DNA from: Firmicutes bacterium ADurb.Bin182
GTDB lineage: Bacteria > Bacillota > Clostridia > Christensenellales > CAG-138
Length of the DNA: 41,808 nt
Assembly (NCBI GenBank): GCA_002070205.1
Contig: MWCU01000029.1
Coordinates: 1-41,808 of the forward strand
Direction: 5' to 3'
Shown here: positions 8,079-17,701 of the stretch, piece by piece
Position numbering within the stretch: position 1 is the first letter of the stretch
Layout: each line of letters starts with the position of its first letter
Notes under the pieces: generated by a model
The model's input: the letters and a program-made list of their open reading frames with translations, nothing else
What the model was told of the DNA's origin: nothing
The model's database searches: none
Made by a program: the position numbers and the translations under genes

Positions 8079-9149
8079 ATGGCGAAGAAAACAATATTGT
8101 CGGTTAAGGATCTCAATGTTAAATTCAATTTGAGGGGCAAGATTCTGCACGCGATAAGGGACGTTTCCATCGACGTCTATAAGGGGGAAAGCCTTGCGAT
8201 AGTCGGGGAAAGCGGGTGCGGAAAATCCGTGCTGAACAAGAACTTCATAGGAATGCTGGATGTGAACGGTTTTGTGGAGAGCGGCGAGATCCTGTATTTC
8301 GGACTGAACGGGACCGAAGCGCCGGGACAAGCCGTCGATCTTGCCAAATTTAAAAAAGAAAGGGACTGGCTGAAAATCAGGGGCAAAGAAATCTGCATGA
8401 TACTGCAGGATCCCATGACCAGCCTTAACCCGCTGAAAACCATTGGATCGCAGATAGCGGAAGCGATAAGACTTCACCAGAACTTAAAGGGAGCGGAGCT
8501 TAAAAAGGCTGTTATAAAAACGCTTGAGGACGTCGGAATAGAGGACGCAAAACGGCGTTGCAGGCAATATCCGCATGAGTTTTCGGGCGGCATGAGACAG
8601 CGCGTGGTAATCGCGATAGCGATTGCCTGCAAGCCCAAGATATTGATATGCGATGAGCCGACAACCGCGCTGGACGTAACTATTCAGGCGCAGATATTGG
8701 GACTTTTGAAGGAACTTAAATCAAAGTTAGACCTGACAATAATCTTCATCACTCACGACCTGGGGGTAGTCGCCAATATTGCGGACCGGGTCGCGGTTAT
8801 GTACGCAGGGGAATTTGTGGAGATAGGCATGTGCGAAGAGGTTTTCTACGATCCGAGGCATCCGTATACCTGGGCGCTCCTCTCCTCCCTTCCGCAGCTC
8901 GGCGTAAAAGGCAAAGAGCTTTACTCAATAAAGGGCGCGCCTCCGAATCTCTTTAAACACATCGAAGGGGACGCCTTCGCCGTACGGAACCCCAAAGCGC
9001 TGAAAATCGATTTTATAGAAAAGCCGCCGTTTTTCGATATCACTCCGACTCATAAAGCGCGTACATGGCTGCTTGATAAAAGGGCGCCAAAGGTAGAGCC
9101 GCCCGAATATATCAGGAATATCCGCTGCGGGAAAGAAAAGCGAGGATAA
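8079..9149 (+). CDS. peptide ABC transporter ATPase (OppD/DppD type)
   Basis: A 356-residue ATP-binding subunit. It shows Walker A GESGCGKS (about residues 43-50), the ABC signature SGGMRQR, Walker [13 protein letters not shown], the switch His in FITHDLG, and the C-terminal oligopeptide domain with [16 protein letters not shown] 8079 is chosen because AGGGGGA (8064-8070) lies 8 nt upstream; the upstream in-frame extension overlaps the permease. Acts at the inner face of the membrane with the OppF-type partner. Confidence 0.93.
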   Translation: MAKKTILSVKDLNVKFNLRGKILHAIRDVSIDVYKGESLAIVGESGCGKSVLNKNFIGMLDVNGFVESGEILYFGLNGTEAPGQAVDLAKFKKERDWLKIRGKEICMILQDPMTSLNPLKTIGSQIAEAIRLHQNLKGAELKKAVIKTLEDVGIEDAKRRCRQYPHEFSGGMRQRVVIAIAIACKPKILICDEPTTALDVTIQAQILGLLKELKSKLDLTIIFITHDLGVVANIADRVAVMYAGEFVEIGMCEEVFYDPRHPYTWALLSSLPQLGVKGKELYSIKGAPPNLFKHIEGDAFAVRNPKALKIDFIEKPPFFDITPTHKARTWLLDKRAPKVEPPEYIRNIRCGKEKRG

Positions 9150-9150
9150 T

Positions 9151-10086
9151 ATGAAAAGCAGAGAAGTATTATTGGACGTCAGGGATCTGGAAGTCGCATT
9201 CGGTTCAAGACGCAAAAAATTCGTTGCGGTGAACGGCGTCAGCTTTCAGATTTATAAGGGGGAAACCTTCGGGCTGGTGGGCGAATCGGGCTCGGGTAAA
9301 ACGACGATAGGCAGAGCTATAATCCGGATAACGCCCACCTCGCGCGGAGATATTTTGTATAAAGGGGAAAAGATCAACGGGAGCATTTCAAAGGAGCTGG
9401 ACACAAAGGTCGTCAGTGAAATACAGATGATATTTCAGGATCCCATGGCCTCTTTGAATGAGCGGGCAAAGGTCGACTATATAGTAGCGGAAGGCACTTA
9501 TAATACCAAAAAGCATTTGTCCAAAAGCGAACGTGCGGAACTTGTTGAAAATTCGCTTATCGAGGTGGGCCTTCTGCCCGAATTTGCGTCCCGTTTTCCG
9601 CACGAATTTTCAGGCGGGCAGAGGCAGCGGATAGGGATCGCGCGGTCGCTTATTATGGAGCCGCAGTTCATAATTGCCGATGAGCCCATATCCGCTTTGG
9701 ACGTTTCAATAAGGGCGCAGGTTCTTAACCTTATGTCAAAGCTTCAAAAAGAAAGGGGACTTACCTATCTTTTCATAGCGCATGATCTTTCGGTCATGCG
9801 TTTTATATCCGACAGGATAGCCGTGATAAACAAGGGAGTTATCGTTGAGCTGGCCGAGACTGAAAAGCTGTTCGCGCATCCTCTTCATCCGTATACGAAA
9901 GCTTTGCTGTCCGCGCTTCCGATGGTCGACCCCAAAAGCGAAAAGAATAAAAAACTGCTGGTTTACGATCCGAAAATGCACGATTATCGTACGGATAAAC
10001 CCGAATGGACGGAAGCGGAGCCGGGTCACTTTGTGCTTTGCAACAAAGCGGAGCTTAAGCGGATCTTGGGCGAACTTGCCGTTTGA
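9151..10086 (+). CDS. peptide ABC transporter ATPase (OppF/DppF type)
   Basis: A 311-residue ATP-binding subunit with Walker A GESGSGKT, signature SGGQRQR, Walker [13 protein letters not shown], switch His in FIAHDLS, and the [15 protein letters not shown] segment of the oligopeptide-transporter C-terminal domain. It starts one base after the OppD-type stop, with AGCGAGGATAAT upstream. It completes the five-gene importer. Confidence 0.93.
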   Translation: MKSREVLLDVRDLEVAFGSRRKKFVAVNGVSFQIYKGETFGLVGESGSGKTTIGRAIIRITPTSRGDILYKGEKINGSISKELDTKVVSEIQMIFQDPMASLNERAKVDYIVAEGTYNTKKHLSKSERAELVENSLIEVGLLPEFASRFPHEFSGGQRQRIGIARSLIMEPQFIIADEPISALDVSIRAQVLNLMSKLQKERGLTYLFIAHDLSVMRFISDRIAVINKGVIVELAETEKLFAHPLHPYTKALLSALPMVDPKSEKNKKLLVYDPKMHDYRTDKPEWTEAEPGHFVLCNKAELKRILGELAV

Positions 10087-10104
10087 CTTCTGGAGGAATT
10101 AATT

Positions 10105-10923
10105 ATGCAGGCACTTGTCAATGATCCCATAGCGCCTTTGTACGAAAAGGTGAATGACCAGACTCTCGACGATGAAGCGCTGTACGGGATGAGACTCGAT
10201 ATCATCGAAGAAGCGGGCGGCGGATGGGCAAGGATAAAAACGCCGTACCGGTATGAAAGCCTTGTCGAGACAAAACATCTTCTTACATCCAAGGATGCGC
10301 TGGATTCATGGGAAAAGGCCGAAAAAAAGGTCGTTCAAAAGGCGTACGCGGATGTGATGGACATCCCGAAAGTTCAGGGCAGGCGGATGATCTCTCTCAC
10401 AAGGGGCGCGCTTGTTTCTTTGCTTGAGCCCGCCAATACTCCCGGCGGCTGGGCGAAGATCGGGCTGTGCGACGGAAGAGAGGGCTATATGAAGGAAAAA
10501 TTCCTGAGCGGGGTGCAGCCTTCCGATCTGTATCTGAATGAATGCCTGTTCAGAACGAAAGTCGTTGAGACTGCTCTGACGTATCTCGGAACGCAGTACC
10601 GCTGGGGTGGGAAGACTCCGCTCGGCATAGATTGCTCCGGGCTTTGCAGCATGTCGTATTGGCTTAACGGCGTAGCCATTTACAGGAACGCGTCCATGCC
10701 GGAGGGATATCCCGTGCACGAGATACCGTTCGACAGTAAAAAACCCGGAGACCTGTTTTTTTACCCCGGCCATGTCGCAATGTATATCGGGAATGACCTC
10801 TATATTCACTCTACCGCAAGGGACGGCGATGACGGAGTGGTGATCAACAGCCTTGACCCTTCCGACGGGCGTTATCGCGGCGATTTGCCCAAAATGCTTA
10901 TCGGCGTCGGCAGTATTTATTGA
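10105..10923 (+). CDS. YkfC-like NlpC/P60 endopeptidase
   Basis: A 272-residue protein with SH3-like regions in residues 1-150 and a C-terminal NlpC/P60 cysteine peptidase domain. The catalytic triad is visible as Cys177 (DCSG), His223 (PGHVAMYIG) and His235 (YIHS). The spacing resembles that of gamma-D-glutamyl-L-diamino acid endopeptidase YkfC, which cuts muropeptides during cell-wall recycling. No signal peptide is present, so it would act on imported peptides in the cytoplasm. It follows the ATPase by 18 bp with TGGAGGAATT upstream. The pairing of a Dpp/Opp importer with YkfC echoes the B. subtilis dpp-ykf locus. Confidence 0.85.
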   Translation: MQALVNDPIAPLYEKVNDQTLDDEALYGMRLDIIEEAGGGWARIKTPYRYESLVETKHLLTSKDALDSWEKAEKKVVQKAYADVMDIPKVQGRRMISLTRGALVSLLEPANTPGGWAKIGLCDGREGYMKEKFLSGVQPSDLYLNECLFRTKVVETALTYLGTQYRWGGKTPLGIDCSGLCSMSYWLNGVAIYRNASMPEGYPVHEIPFDSKKPGDLFFYPGHVAMYIGNDLYIHSTARDGDDGVVINSLDPSDGRYRGDLPKMLIGVGSIY

Positions 10924-10936
10924 CAGGAGAAAACAA

Positions 10937-12298
10937 ATGAACGATAATTTCCGTTATCTGAGCGTAGGTTTACCGGAGGATATATTAAGAAGAAAGCTCC
11001 ACGGGGATTTTGGCGGTGCTCTCCGCCTGATAGATTTGCGTTTGAAAAGCGATATCCCCGAGGCGCTCAGAAAATGTCTTCTGGTTGAGCGGGAGTTGAT
11101 AAGGCGTTTGCCGTTTGACTATCCTTATTCCTTTGAGCAGGCTTTGGCCGTTATAAGGGAGGATATTGAGGATTTTACTGCGGAAGAGTTTTTGAAGCTC
11201 GTCGACGAAAATAAAATCGACTGGATCTACAATAACGGCGAGCCGCGCTATTTTAACAGGTTCTACCAGACCTTGATAAAAGTGAACGCGGATTTTGCCA
11301 AAAGGGCGGGACGTTTCACTGAACCGCCTCACAACAAGGAAACGATGCTTCTGGAAGACGCAATATCGGATATGAAGCAAAAGGGTTCGTGCGGCCGCCA
11401 TATTCGCTTAAAAGCCTCCGTTAAAATAAAGGACGAAGCATTCGAGCCGGGGAAAACCGTACGCGTGCACATTCCCGTTCCGGCGGGCGCAAGGCAGGTC
11501 GATAATATAAAAATATGCGCGACTTTCCCGGAAGCATCCTTTACCGCGCCGGAAAACGCTCCGCAAAGGACCGTTTATTTTGAGGAAAAAATGTTTCAAA
11601 ACCACGAGTTTTCGGTGGAATACGAGTATGATATAGTCTCGCGCTACACGGAGCCCGATCCTTCCCGCGCAATAAAGGAACAGCCTTGCTTTGACACCTG
11701 CGAGGTTTATCCGCATATCCGGTTCACCCCATATATCAAAGAGCTGGCAGCGGACCTTACAAAAGGAGAAACCAATCCGCTGATCAATGCGAGGGCGTTT
11801 TACGATTTTATAACGCTGAACGTAAAATACTCTTATATGAGAGAATACTTCTGTCTTGAGAACATCGCCGAGAACTGCGCAAGAAACTTTCGGGGAGACT
11901 GCGGCGTGCAGGCGCTTCTTTTCATTACGCTGTGCCGCTGCGCCGGCATTCCCGCAAAATGGCAGTCGGGCCTTATAGCTTCCCCTTATCATGTAGGTCC
12001 CCACGACTGGGCTGAGTTCTATGTTGAGCCCTTCGGGTGGCTCTTCGCGGATCCGTCATTCGGGGGCGGCTCGCACAGGTCAGGGGCCGAACACAGGCGC
12101 GAGTTTTACTTCGGAAACCTCGACCCGTACAGGATGATCGCAAACAGCGAATTTCAGGCGCCTTTTATTCCGGATAAGGCATATTACCGCTGTGATCCTT
12201 ATGATAATCAGACGGGCGAAATCGAATTGGAGGACCGGGGGCTTTTATATAACGAATACGAGCGCAGGCAGGAAATGCTCGAGATACGTACATTATAA
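10937..12298 (+). CDS. transglutaminase-like domain protein
   Basis: A 453-residue protein. Residues 1-170 are not recognised. A middle beta-rich part (about 170-270) precedes a transglutaminase-like core with Cys322 (GDCGVQ), His356 (PHDWAE) and Asp372 (FADPSFGG), the papain-like triad of this superfamily. Bacterial members of this shape often act as peptidases or amidases rather than cross-linkers; the substrate here is unknown. ATG 10937 follows ACAGGAG with 7-nt spacing; the longer frame from 10853 lies inside the YkfC-like gene and has no ribosome site. No signal peptide is seen. The operon suggests a role in intracellular peptide processing. Confidence 0.8.
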   Translation: MNDNFRYLSVGLPEDILRRKLHGDFGGALRLIDLRLKSDIPEALRKCLLVERELIRRLPFDYPYSFEQALAVIREDIEDFTAEEFLKLVDENKIDWIYNNGEPRYFNRFYQTLIKVNADFAKRAGRFTEPPHNKETMLLEDAISDMKQKGSCGRHIRLKASVKIKDEAFEPGKTVRVHIPVPAGARQVDNIKICATFPEASFTAPENAPQRTVYFEEKMFQNHEFSVEYEYDIVSRYTEPDPSRAIKEQPCFDTCEVYPHIRFTPYIKELAADLTKGETNPLINARAFYDFITLNVKYSYMREYFCLENIAENCARNFRGDCGVQALLFITLCRCAGIPAKWQSGLIASPYHVGPHDWAEFYVEPFGWLFADPSFGGGSHRSGAEHRREFYFGNLDPYRMIANSEFQAPFIPDKAYYRCDPYDNQTGEIELEDRGLLYNEYERRQEMLEIRTL

Positions 12299-12316
12299 TA
12301 AAAAAGGATGGTCGAA

Positions 12317-13564
12317 ATGAAACAGCTTCCGTTTGATAAAGAATGCATTGACAGTATCAAAAAAACCGTTCCAACCCCTTTCTATTTGTATGATGAAAAG
12401 GGCATCAAAGATCAGGTGCGAAAGCTTTATCGAGCGTTTTCCTGGAACGAAGGTTTTCGCGAGTATTATGCGGTAAAGGCATGTCCGAACCCGGAGATCC
12501 TGCGCGTTTTGGCAAAAGAGGGCTGTGGGCTGGATTGCTCGTCCTATACCGAGCTCATGCTCGCACAGGCCGTCGGGATTACGGGTGAAGATATACTGTT
12601 CACATCCAACGCGACTCCCGCTGAGGACTTTGAATATGCGAGGCGCCTGAACGCCACTGTCAACCTGGACGATATCACGCATATCGAATTCTTGTTAAGG
12701 CACGGTGGAATGCCGGAGACGATAAGCTGCCGCTTTAATCCGGGCGGTGAATTCAAAATCGGCGGAACGATAATGGGAAAACCGGGGGAATCGAAGTTCG
12801 GTTTTACCTTAAAGCAGTTATTCGACGGCTTTGTGAGATTGAAGGACTTAGGCGTCAGGCGTTTCGGGCTGCATGCCTTTTTGGCTTCAAACATGACGGA
12901 CAGCGATTATTATCCGTCGCTTGCACGGCTGCTGTTTTCGACAGCGCGGTCATTGAATGAGCAGACGGGAGCTCATATCGGTTTTATCGATATGTCGGGG
13001 GGGATAGGCATACCGTACCGCCCGGACGAAAAAGAAGTTGATTTGGACTATGTCGGAGAGCAGGTCAAGAAAGCGTATTGCGAGATATTTGCGGATACAT
13101 CGATAAGGCCGAGGATATTTACCGAACTCGGGCGTTATATTACAGGTCCCTGCGGTTACCTTGTATCGACCGCAATTCACCTGAAAGAAACGTATAAGCA
13201 TTTTGTCGGTATCGACGCTTGCTCCGCGAATCTTATGAGACCCGCCATGTACGGCGCATACCATCATATTACCGTTTTGGGAAAAGAAAATGAGCCTTGC
13301 GGCAGAGTGTATGACGTAACGGGCTCGCTGTGCGAAAACTCCGATAAACTCGCGACCGACCGCTCTCTTCCGCCTATCGATAGAGGCGATGTACTCGTCT
13401 TTCACGACGCAGGCGCGCACGGGTTTGCAATGGGGTATAACTACAACGGAAAGCTGCGCTCGGCAGAGGTACTGCTCAGGGAGGACGGAACGTTCAGGCT
13501 GATAAGAAGGGCCGAAACGCCGAAGGACTATTTTGCGACTCTGGACTGTCTTGGATTGTTCTGA
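12317..13564 (+). CDS. lysA: diaminopimelate-decarboxylase-family PLP enzyme
   Basis: A 415-residue fold-type III (alanine-racemase-like) decarboxylase. PLP-binding Lys54 lies in YYAVKA, and the catalytic Cys339-Glu340 (SLCENSD) is where LysA has CES. The C-terminal HDAGAHGFAMGYNYNG closely matches LysA (DAGAYG.....YNG). Divergence at the EPGR motif (here ELGR) leaves room for a related diamino acid substrate. ATG 12317 is preferred to ATG 12308 because AAAAAGG lies too close to the latter. In the operon it could convert diaminopimelate released from wall peptides into lysine, which is inference from context. Confidence 0.8.
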   Translation: MKQLPFDKECIDSIKKTVPTPFYLYDEKGIKDQVRKLYRAFSWNEGFREYYAVKACPNPEILRVLAKEGCGLDCSSYTELMLAQAVGITGEDILFTSNATPAEDFEYARRLNATVNLDDITHIEFLLRHGGMPETISCRFNPGGEFKIGGTIMGKPGESKFGFTLKQLFDGFVRLKDLGVRRFGLHAFLASNMTDSDYYPSLARLLFSTARSLNEQTGAHIGFIDMSGGIGIPYRPDEKEVDLDYVGEQVKKAYCEIFADTSIRPRIFTELGRYITGPCGYLVSTAIHLKETYKHFVGIDACSANLMRPAMYGAYHHITVLGKENEPCGRVYDVTGSLCENSDKLATDRSLPPIDRGDVLVFHDAGAHGFAMGYNYNGKLRSAEVLLREDGTFRLIRRAETPKDYFATLDCLGLF

Positions 13565-13635
13565 AATAATATCGGCTCTTGCTTATTTGATATCCGGTTA
13601 AGGCTTTTAAACCTCTGAACAAAGCGGGTGCACCT

Positions 13636-14259
13636 ATGGATAATATAAAAATAAGGCTGGCCTCTTTAGCGGACTGCGCCCAGATACTGATTATATATAC
13701 GCCTTTTATTCTTGATACGGCGGTTTCTTTTGAAAGCGAGGTCCCGTCCCCGGATGAGTTCAGAAAGCGGATGGCAGAGGTCCAGAGTTTTTTCCCGTGG
13801 CTCGTTGCGGAATCGGAGGGAATGATTGCGGGATATGCGTATGCATCAAAGCACAGGGACCGCGCGGCTTATAGCTGGTCTGCCGATTGTTCGGTTTATG
13901 TCCGTCCCGAGTATCAAGGCAAAGGGATCGGAACGGCACTGTATGCCTGTCTGTTTGAGATTCTGAAATTGCAAGGCTTTTACAGCGTATTCGCCGGGGT
14001 TTCTTTGCCGAACGCGAAAAGCTGCGCGCTGCATGAGTCGATGGGTTTTTATCCTGTCGGGATATTCAGGAATGCGGGTTTCAAATTCGGCAGATGGATC
14101 GATACGAAGTGGTATGGATTGATTCTTCAGGAACCTGTGCCGAACCCGGTAAAACTTAAACCTATCGGAAAAATCGGCGAAGCTTCGCTGAGGGAGCTTT
14201 TTCGCGTAACGGAACGCATGATTGTTCAGCATCCGCCTGAACTTTCAAAAAAGCCATAA
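13636..14259 (+). CDS. GNAT N-acetyltransferase (phosphinothricin acetyltransferase type)
   Basis: A 207-residue acetyltransferase of the PAT/bar subgroup. The acetyl-CoA loop is YQGKGIGTALY after VYVRPE. Substrate-face residues typical of the subgroup are present (FESEVPS near the start, and SLPNAKSCALHESMGF, then GRWIDTKWYGL). The family acetylates free amino groups of small molecules, such as glutamate analogues or methionine sulfone, and usually serves detoxification. A C-terminal tail of about 35 residues is extra. A weak GCGGGTG lies upstream. It is 71 bp after the decarboxylase and could be the last gene of that transcript or independent. Confidence 0.85.
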   Translation: MDNIKIRLASLADCAQILIIYTPFILDTAVSFESEVPSPDEFRKRMAEVQSFFPWLVAESEGMIAGYAYASKHRDRAAYSWSADCSVYVRPEYQGKGIGTALYACLFEILKLQGFYSVFAGVSLPNAKSCALHESMGFYPVGIFRNAGFKFGRWIDTKWYGLILQEPVPNPVKLKPIGKIGEASLRELFRVTERMIVQHPPELSKKP

Positions 14260-14341
14260 CAAACTTCGGTTACTCAAAGGAATCAGCAGGATCACATCAG
14301 CCCTGTTTAAGGCTCTTCCGTCCGTTTTGCCGGAGAAAGGT

Positions 14342-15284
14342 ATGCTTTTTATGAAATTCTCAAAGCATGAGCTTGAAGAAGTGAGAAAATGGATGCACCG
14401 CAATGCGAGGCCTTTGGACCTCGCAAGGTGGCGTATGCATTTTGAGGACGGATGTGCGGATGATGTTTTTTCGGCCCTGTCCTTTTATCAAAATGAAGAC
14501 GGCGGATTCGGGCATGCGCTTGAAGCTGACTCATGGAATCCGAACTCTTCTCCCGTCGAAACCTTTTGCGCAACCGAGATCATTTATGAAACAGGGGTGA
14601 AAGGGACGAACCGGCTCATTGAAGGAATATTGAAGTATCTTGACAGCGGCAGGGATTTTAATAACGGCAAATGGGACGCGCTTGTACAGTCCAACAACGA
14701 TTATCCGCATGCGCCGTGGTGGACTTATGATGAAAAGAGAATTGAGGCATGGGGTTATAATCCGACTATCGCGCTTGCCGTCTTTGCATTGATATATTCA
14801 AAGCCTCAGTCGCTTTTGTATAAAAAAAGCCGCTGAAATCGCTCGCAAAGCAATATCCGATTATCTTTCTTCAAACGGCACGGAGTCGATGCATGAGCTT
14901 GCGTGTTTTACAAGGCTCGCGCTATGCTTTGAAACGCTGCGCGCCGAAGCGCCTTTTGACCCGGATCTTTTAATGCGAAAACTGAGGGAAAACGTTTCCG
15001 GATGCCTGACATATGATACTGAGGTGTGGTCTTTCGAGTATGTTTGCAAGCCGTCGCTGTTTTTCAGTTCGCCGGACGGCCCTTTTTATACAGGGAACGA
15101 AGCTCTGGCGGAATATGAGTGCGAATATATAATAAAAAGCAGAAGGCCGGAAGGCGTATGGGATATCAACTGGAAATGGGCCGATTACGATTTGGAGTTT
15201 GCCGTATCGGAAAATTGGTGGAAAGCGGACCGCGCCGTAAAAAATATGCTTTATTTAAATGGATTCGGCCGCCTTGATATTTGA
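14342..15284 (+). pseudogene. prenyltransferase-like (alpha/alpha toroid) protein, frameshifted
   Basis: Two adjoining frames encode one protein of about 313 residues. The first (14342-14836) contains NARPLDLARWRMHFE, QNEDGGFGHALEAD and NDYPHAPWW. The second (continuing to 15284) has NENWWKAD-like and WDINWKW segments. This matches bacterial proteins annotated as prenyltransferase or squalene-cyclase-like, whose true activity is not known. The reading frame breaks at a run of seven A (14822-14828); removing one A joins LLYKK directly to AAEIARKAISDYLSS. ATG 14342 follows GGAG. The cause may be a real mutation, slippage that lets some full-length protein form, or a sequencing error. Confidence 0.75.
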
Positions 15285-15393
15285 TTGTCCCTATGAATTG
15301 ACGCGCAGCCTGTATAAAAACCGCTCTCAAAGCGCAGATACTTCGGATATTATTACTTTGCTGGGTTTATACTACTCCAAAGGGAGTGGGCTT

Positions 15394-16389
15394 TTGTTTC
15401 CCGACAGAGTATACTACGAACCGTCTGCGCTTACGTATGAGCTCGGCAAGACCCTCAGGCAGAAATTCACGGGTGTGCCGTGGATCCCGATCGATGATCA
15501 TAACAGCATCGAAGAACTTCAGCGGTGTTCGAATACCGAATTCGGCAAACTCAAGCGGCATATTATAATCGGAGTCAGAAAAACCCATCGATACACGCCG
15601 AATGAGAAGGTGTCGGATTTTCTGGTGCCTTATACGTCTTCGGGCTGCAGCGCGATGTGCCTTTATTGCTACCTTGTGTGCAATTATAATAAATGCTCAT
15701 ATCTCAGGCTTTTCGTCAACCGCGAGCAAATGCTTGACAAGATCATAAAAACAGCTAACGGAGCTGACAGGGAACTTGTTTTCGAAATCGGAAGCAACAG
15801 CGATTTAGTTCTTGAAAACAGAATTACGGGGAATTTGGAATGGACTATTGAGAAATTCGCAAAAAACGAAAAAGGATATATCACTTGCCCCACGAAATTC
15901 GATTACGTGGATACTTTGCTGAATCTTGCTCACAGGGGCAGGACGATAATAAGGGTCAGCGTGAACCCGGAACAAACTATAAAAAAAGCTGAATTCGGAA
16001 CGTCGTCCCTTGCAAACAGGATCCGCGCTCTCAACAAATTATGCGATGCCGGCTATAAAACAGGTATATTGATAGCTCCCGTAATAATGGCGGATAACTG
16101 GCGTGAGCATTATTCGCTTCTTATCGACCGAATGGCGGATGAGCTCTCCGCCAAGGTGAAAAGGGAAGCGATAATCGAGATAATATTTATGACATACAGT
16201 TACATCCACAGGGCTATCAATAAAGAAGCGTTTCCAAACGCCGCGGACCTTTTCGACCCCGATATTATGACCGGCAGAGGACGGGGGAGATATCGCTATA
16301 AGGATGCCGCAAGGGAGCAGGGCGAGACGTTCCTGCGCGAACAGCTTTCAAAAAAACTTGAAGAGATTCCGATTCTTTACATTTCATAA
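15394..16389 (+). CDS. splB: spore photoproduct lyase (radical SAM)
   Basis: A 331-residue radical SAM DNA-repair enzyme that reverses the thymine spore photoproduct during germination. The start is TTG 15394, giving MFPDRVYYEPSAL, which matches the family N-terminus, and AAAGGGAG lies 7 nt upstream. The longer frame from ATG 15259 overlaps the upstream gene. The cluster-binding CX3CX2C motif is CSAMCLYC. Where B. subtilis SplB has its hydrogen-donor Cys141 in FEASCTSD, this protein has FEIGSNSD, a Ser, as I recall for the clostridial SplB-like branch. The C-terminal GRGRGRYRY block is intact. It implies a spore-forming host. Confidence 0.88.
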   Translation: MFPDRVYYEPSALTYELGKTLRQKFTGVPWIPIDDHNSIEELQRCSNTEFGKLKRHIIIGVRKTHRYTPNEKVSDFLVPYTSSGCSAMCLYCYLVCNYNKCSYLRLFVNREQMLDKIIKTANGADRELVFEIGSNSDLVLENRITGNLEWTIEKFAKNEKGYITCPTKFDYVDTLLNLAHRGRTIIRVSVNPEQTIKKAEFGTSSLANRIRALNKLCDAGYKTGILIAPVIMADNWREHYSLLIDRMADELSAKVKREAIIEIIFMTYSYIHRAINKEAFPNAADLFDPDIMTGRGRGRYRYKDAAREQGETFLREQLSKKLEEIPILYIS

Positions 16390-16417
16390 AGATATATACT
16401 GCGATAACAAATTGCGG

Positions 16418-16446
16418 TTGTATTAACGAGTATACTAAGTTATAAT
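16418..16446 (+). promoter_or_regulatory. sigma-A promoter of the GGDEF gene
   Basis: TTGTAT (16418-16423), a 17-nt spacer and a perfect TATAAT (16441-16446). The leader of about 55 nt runs to TTG 16508. The cyclase therefore has its own vegetative promoter. Confidence 0.6.
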
Positions 16447-16507
16447 AGTTTCACAATAACAGTTTTTCACGCACCCCCGTATCGATTACATAAAAAGGTG
16501 AGAATTC

Positions 16508-17701
16508 TTGCGGTTTAGGAAATTAAAAAACCTGCTTTTTCGAAGACTTCCCAATCATATTCATGAAGACATTCTTCATGATATCAATCGCATTAATTTA
16601 GCGAGGAGCAGGATAATCATCACGGCCGTAATCGCTTTGGAATTATTTGCGGTCCTGCTTTTTTTAATCAAAAAGTACGGCATTTATTGGGAGGACAGAG
16701 ATCCCTTATATGTATTGGTTTATGTTTTCCTGGCCGTCGTGATGGCAGTTTTTTTTGCGGTTTCCTTTCTGCTTCCCAAAAAACGGCCTGCATATAAATC
16801 CATACGTCTCTATACCTGTCTGCTGTCCGGCGCTATTCTTTTTTGGTGCGCTGCTGTTGCGCTTATTGACCAACTGTCCGCGGGACAGGTGACGCTTTAT
16901 GTTTCAGCCATATTTATGGTCGGCATTTTCCCGCTGCTGTCCCCGGCGGCTTTGTTTGCGGTCTATGCCCCCGTGCATGCGCTTTTCCTGCTGCTGCTTC
17001 CGCAATTCAGGCAAAATCCCGCTATTGCGTTTGCAAATGCCGTAAATACTTCCGTTTGCATAGTTTTTGCTTTTATCATTTCCTGCATGTTGTACAGGAA
17101 CAAATGGAACGATATCCTGAATAAAAACCTCGTTCAGAACAGAAACAGGGAATTAAGAGAAATCAATGAAAGATTACTCCGGACAAACCAGAACCTGGAA
17201 CAGATGTCATCGACCGACAGCCTGACGGGACTTCTCAACCGCAGGATGCTGAATGAAAGGCTCAGCGCGGAATGGCAGATATGCAAAAGCTTTTCCGTTC
17301 CAATATCCGTGCTTATGCTGGATATTGACTGCTTTAAACGCATCAACGATATCTACGGGCATCAGACGGGTGATATCTGTTTGTTGAGGATTTCAAATGT
17401 TATCAATTCTGTGGTGCAGCATCCTTCGTATATCGTCGCGCGCTGGGGCGGCGAGGAGTTTATACTTGCGCTTCCCCGGGCCGAAAAGGAAAAGGCTTAT
17501 TATCTGGCTGAGCAGATAAGAAAAGAAGTGGAATCATTGGATGATTTTTGCGAAAATTTTAACGACAAGATCACTGTCAGCATTGGCATTTGCAGCGCTG
17601 TTCCGTCCGACAGCCTTACGGTCAGGGACATGATCGAAGCCGCGGACAAAGCCCTATATAAAGCAAAATCAAAAAACGGCAACAGGACCGAGTATGCTTA
17701 A
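16508..17701 (+). CDS. membrane-bound diguanylate cyclase (GGDEF)
   Basis: A 397-residue protein that should condense two GTP into c-di-GMP. About six membrane segments fill residues 35-200, a coiled linker spans about 205-235, and the GGDEF domain follows. The active-site motif is GGEEF (314-318), an accepted form. The guanine-contacting Asn and Asp of NDIYGHQTGD are both kept, which argues against a hybrid cGAMP synthase. The RxxD inhibitory site upstream of the motif is replaced by HPSY, so classical product inhibition is unlikely. The start is TTG 16508 behind AAAAAGGTGAG. No EAL or HD-GYP partner is in the window. It lies directly upstream of a cyclic-dinucleotide riboswitch. Confidence 0.9.
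   Translation: MRFRKLKNLLFRRLPNHIHEDILHDINRINLARSRIIITAVIALELFAVLLFLIKKYGIYWEDRDPLYVLVYVFLAVVMAVFFAVSFLLPKKRPAYKSIRLYTCLLSGAILFWCAAVALIDQLSAGQVTLYVSAIFMVGIFPLLSPAALFAVYAPVHALFLLLLPQFRQNPAIAFANAVNTSVCIVFAFIISCMLYRNKWNDILNKNLVQNRNRELREINERLLRTNQNLEQMSSTDSLTGLLNRRMLNERLSAEWQICKSFSVPISVLMLDIDCFKRINDIYGHQTGDICLLRISNVINSVVQHPSYIVARWGGEEFILALPRAEKEKAYYLAEQIRKEVESLDDFCENFNDKITVSIGICSAVPSDSLTVRDMIEAADKALYKAKSKNGNRTEYA

Noticed and set aside
15311..15343. Possible sigma-G promoter before the spore photoproduct lyase (TGTATA and GATACTT)
   Set aside because: The spacing is about 20 nt and the -10 has two mismatches, so it is too weak to claim, although sigma-G control would make sense.
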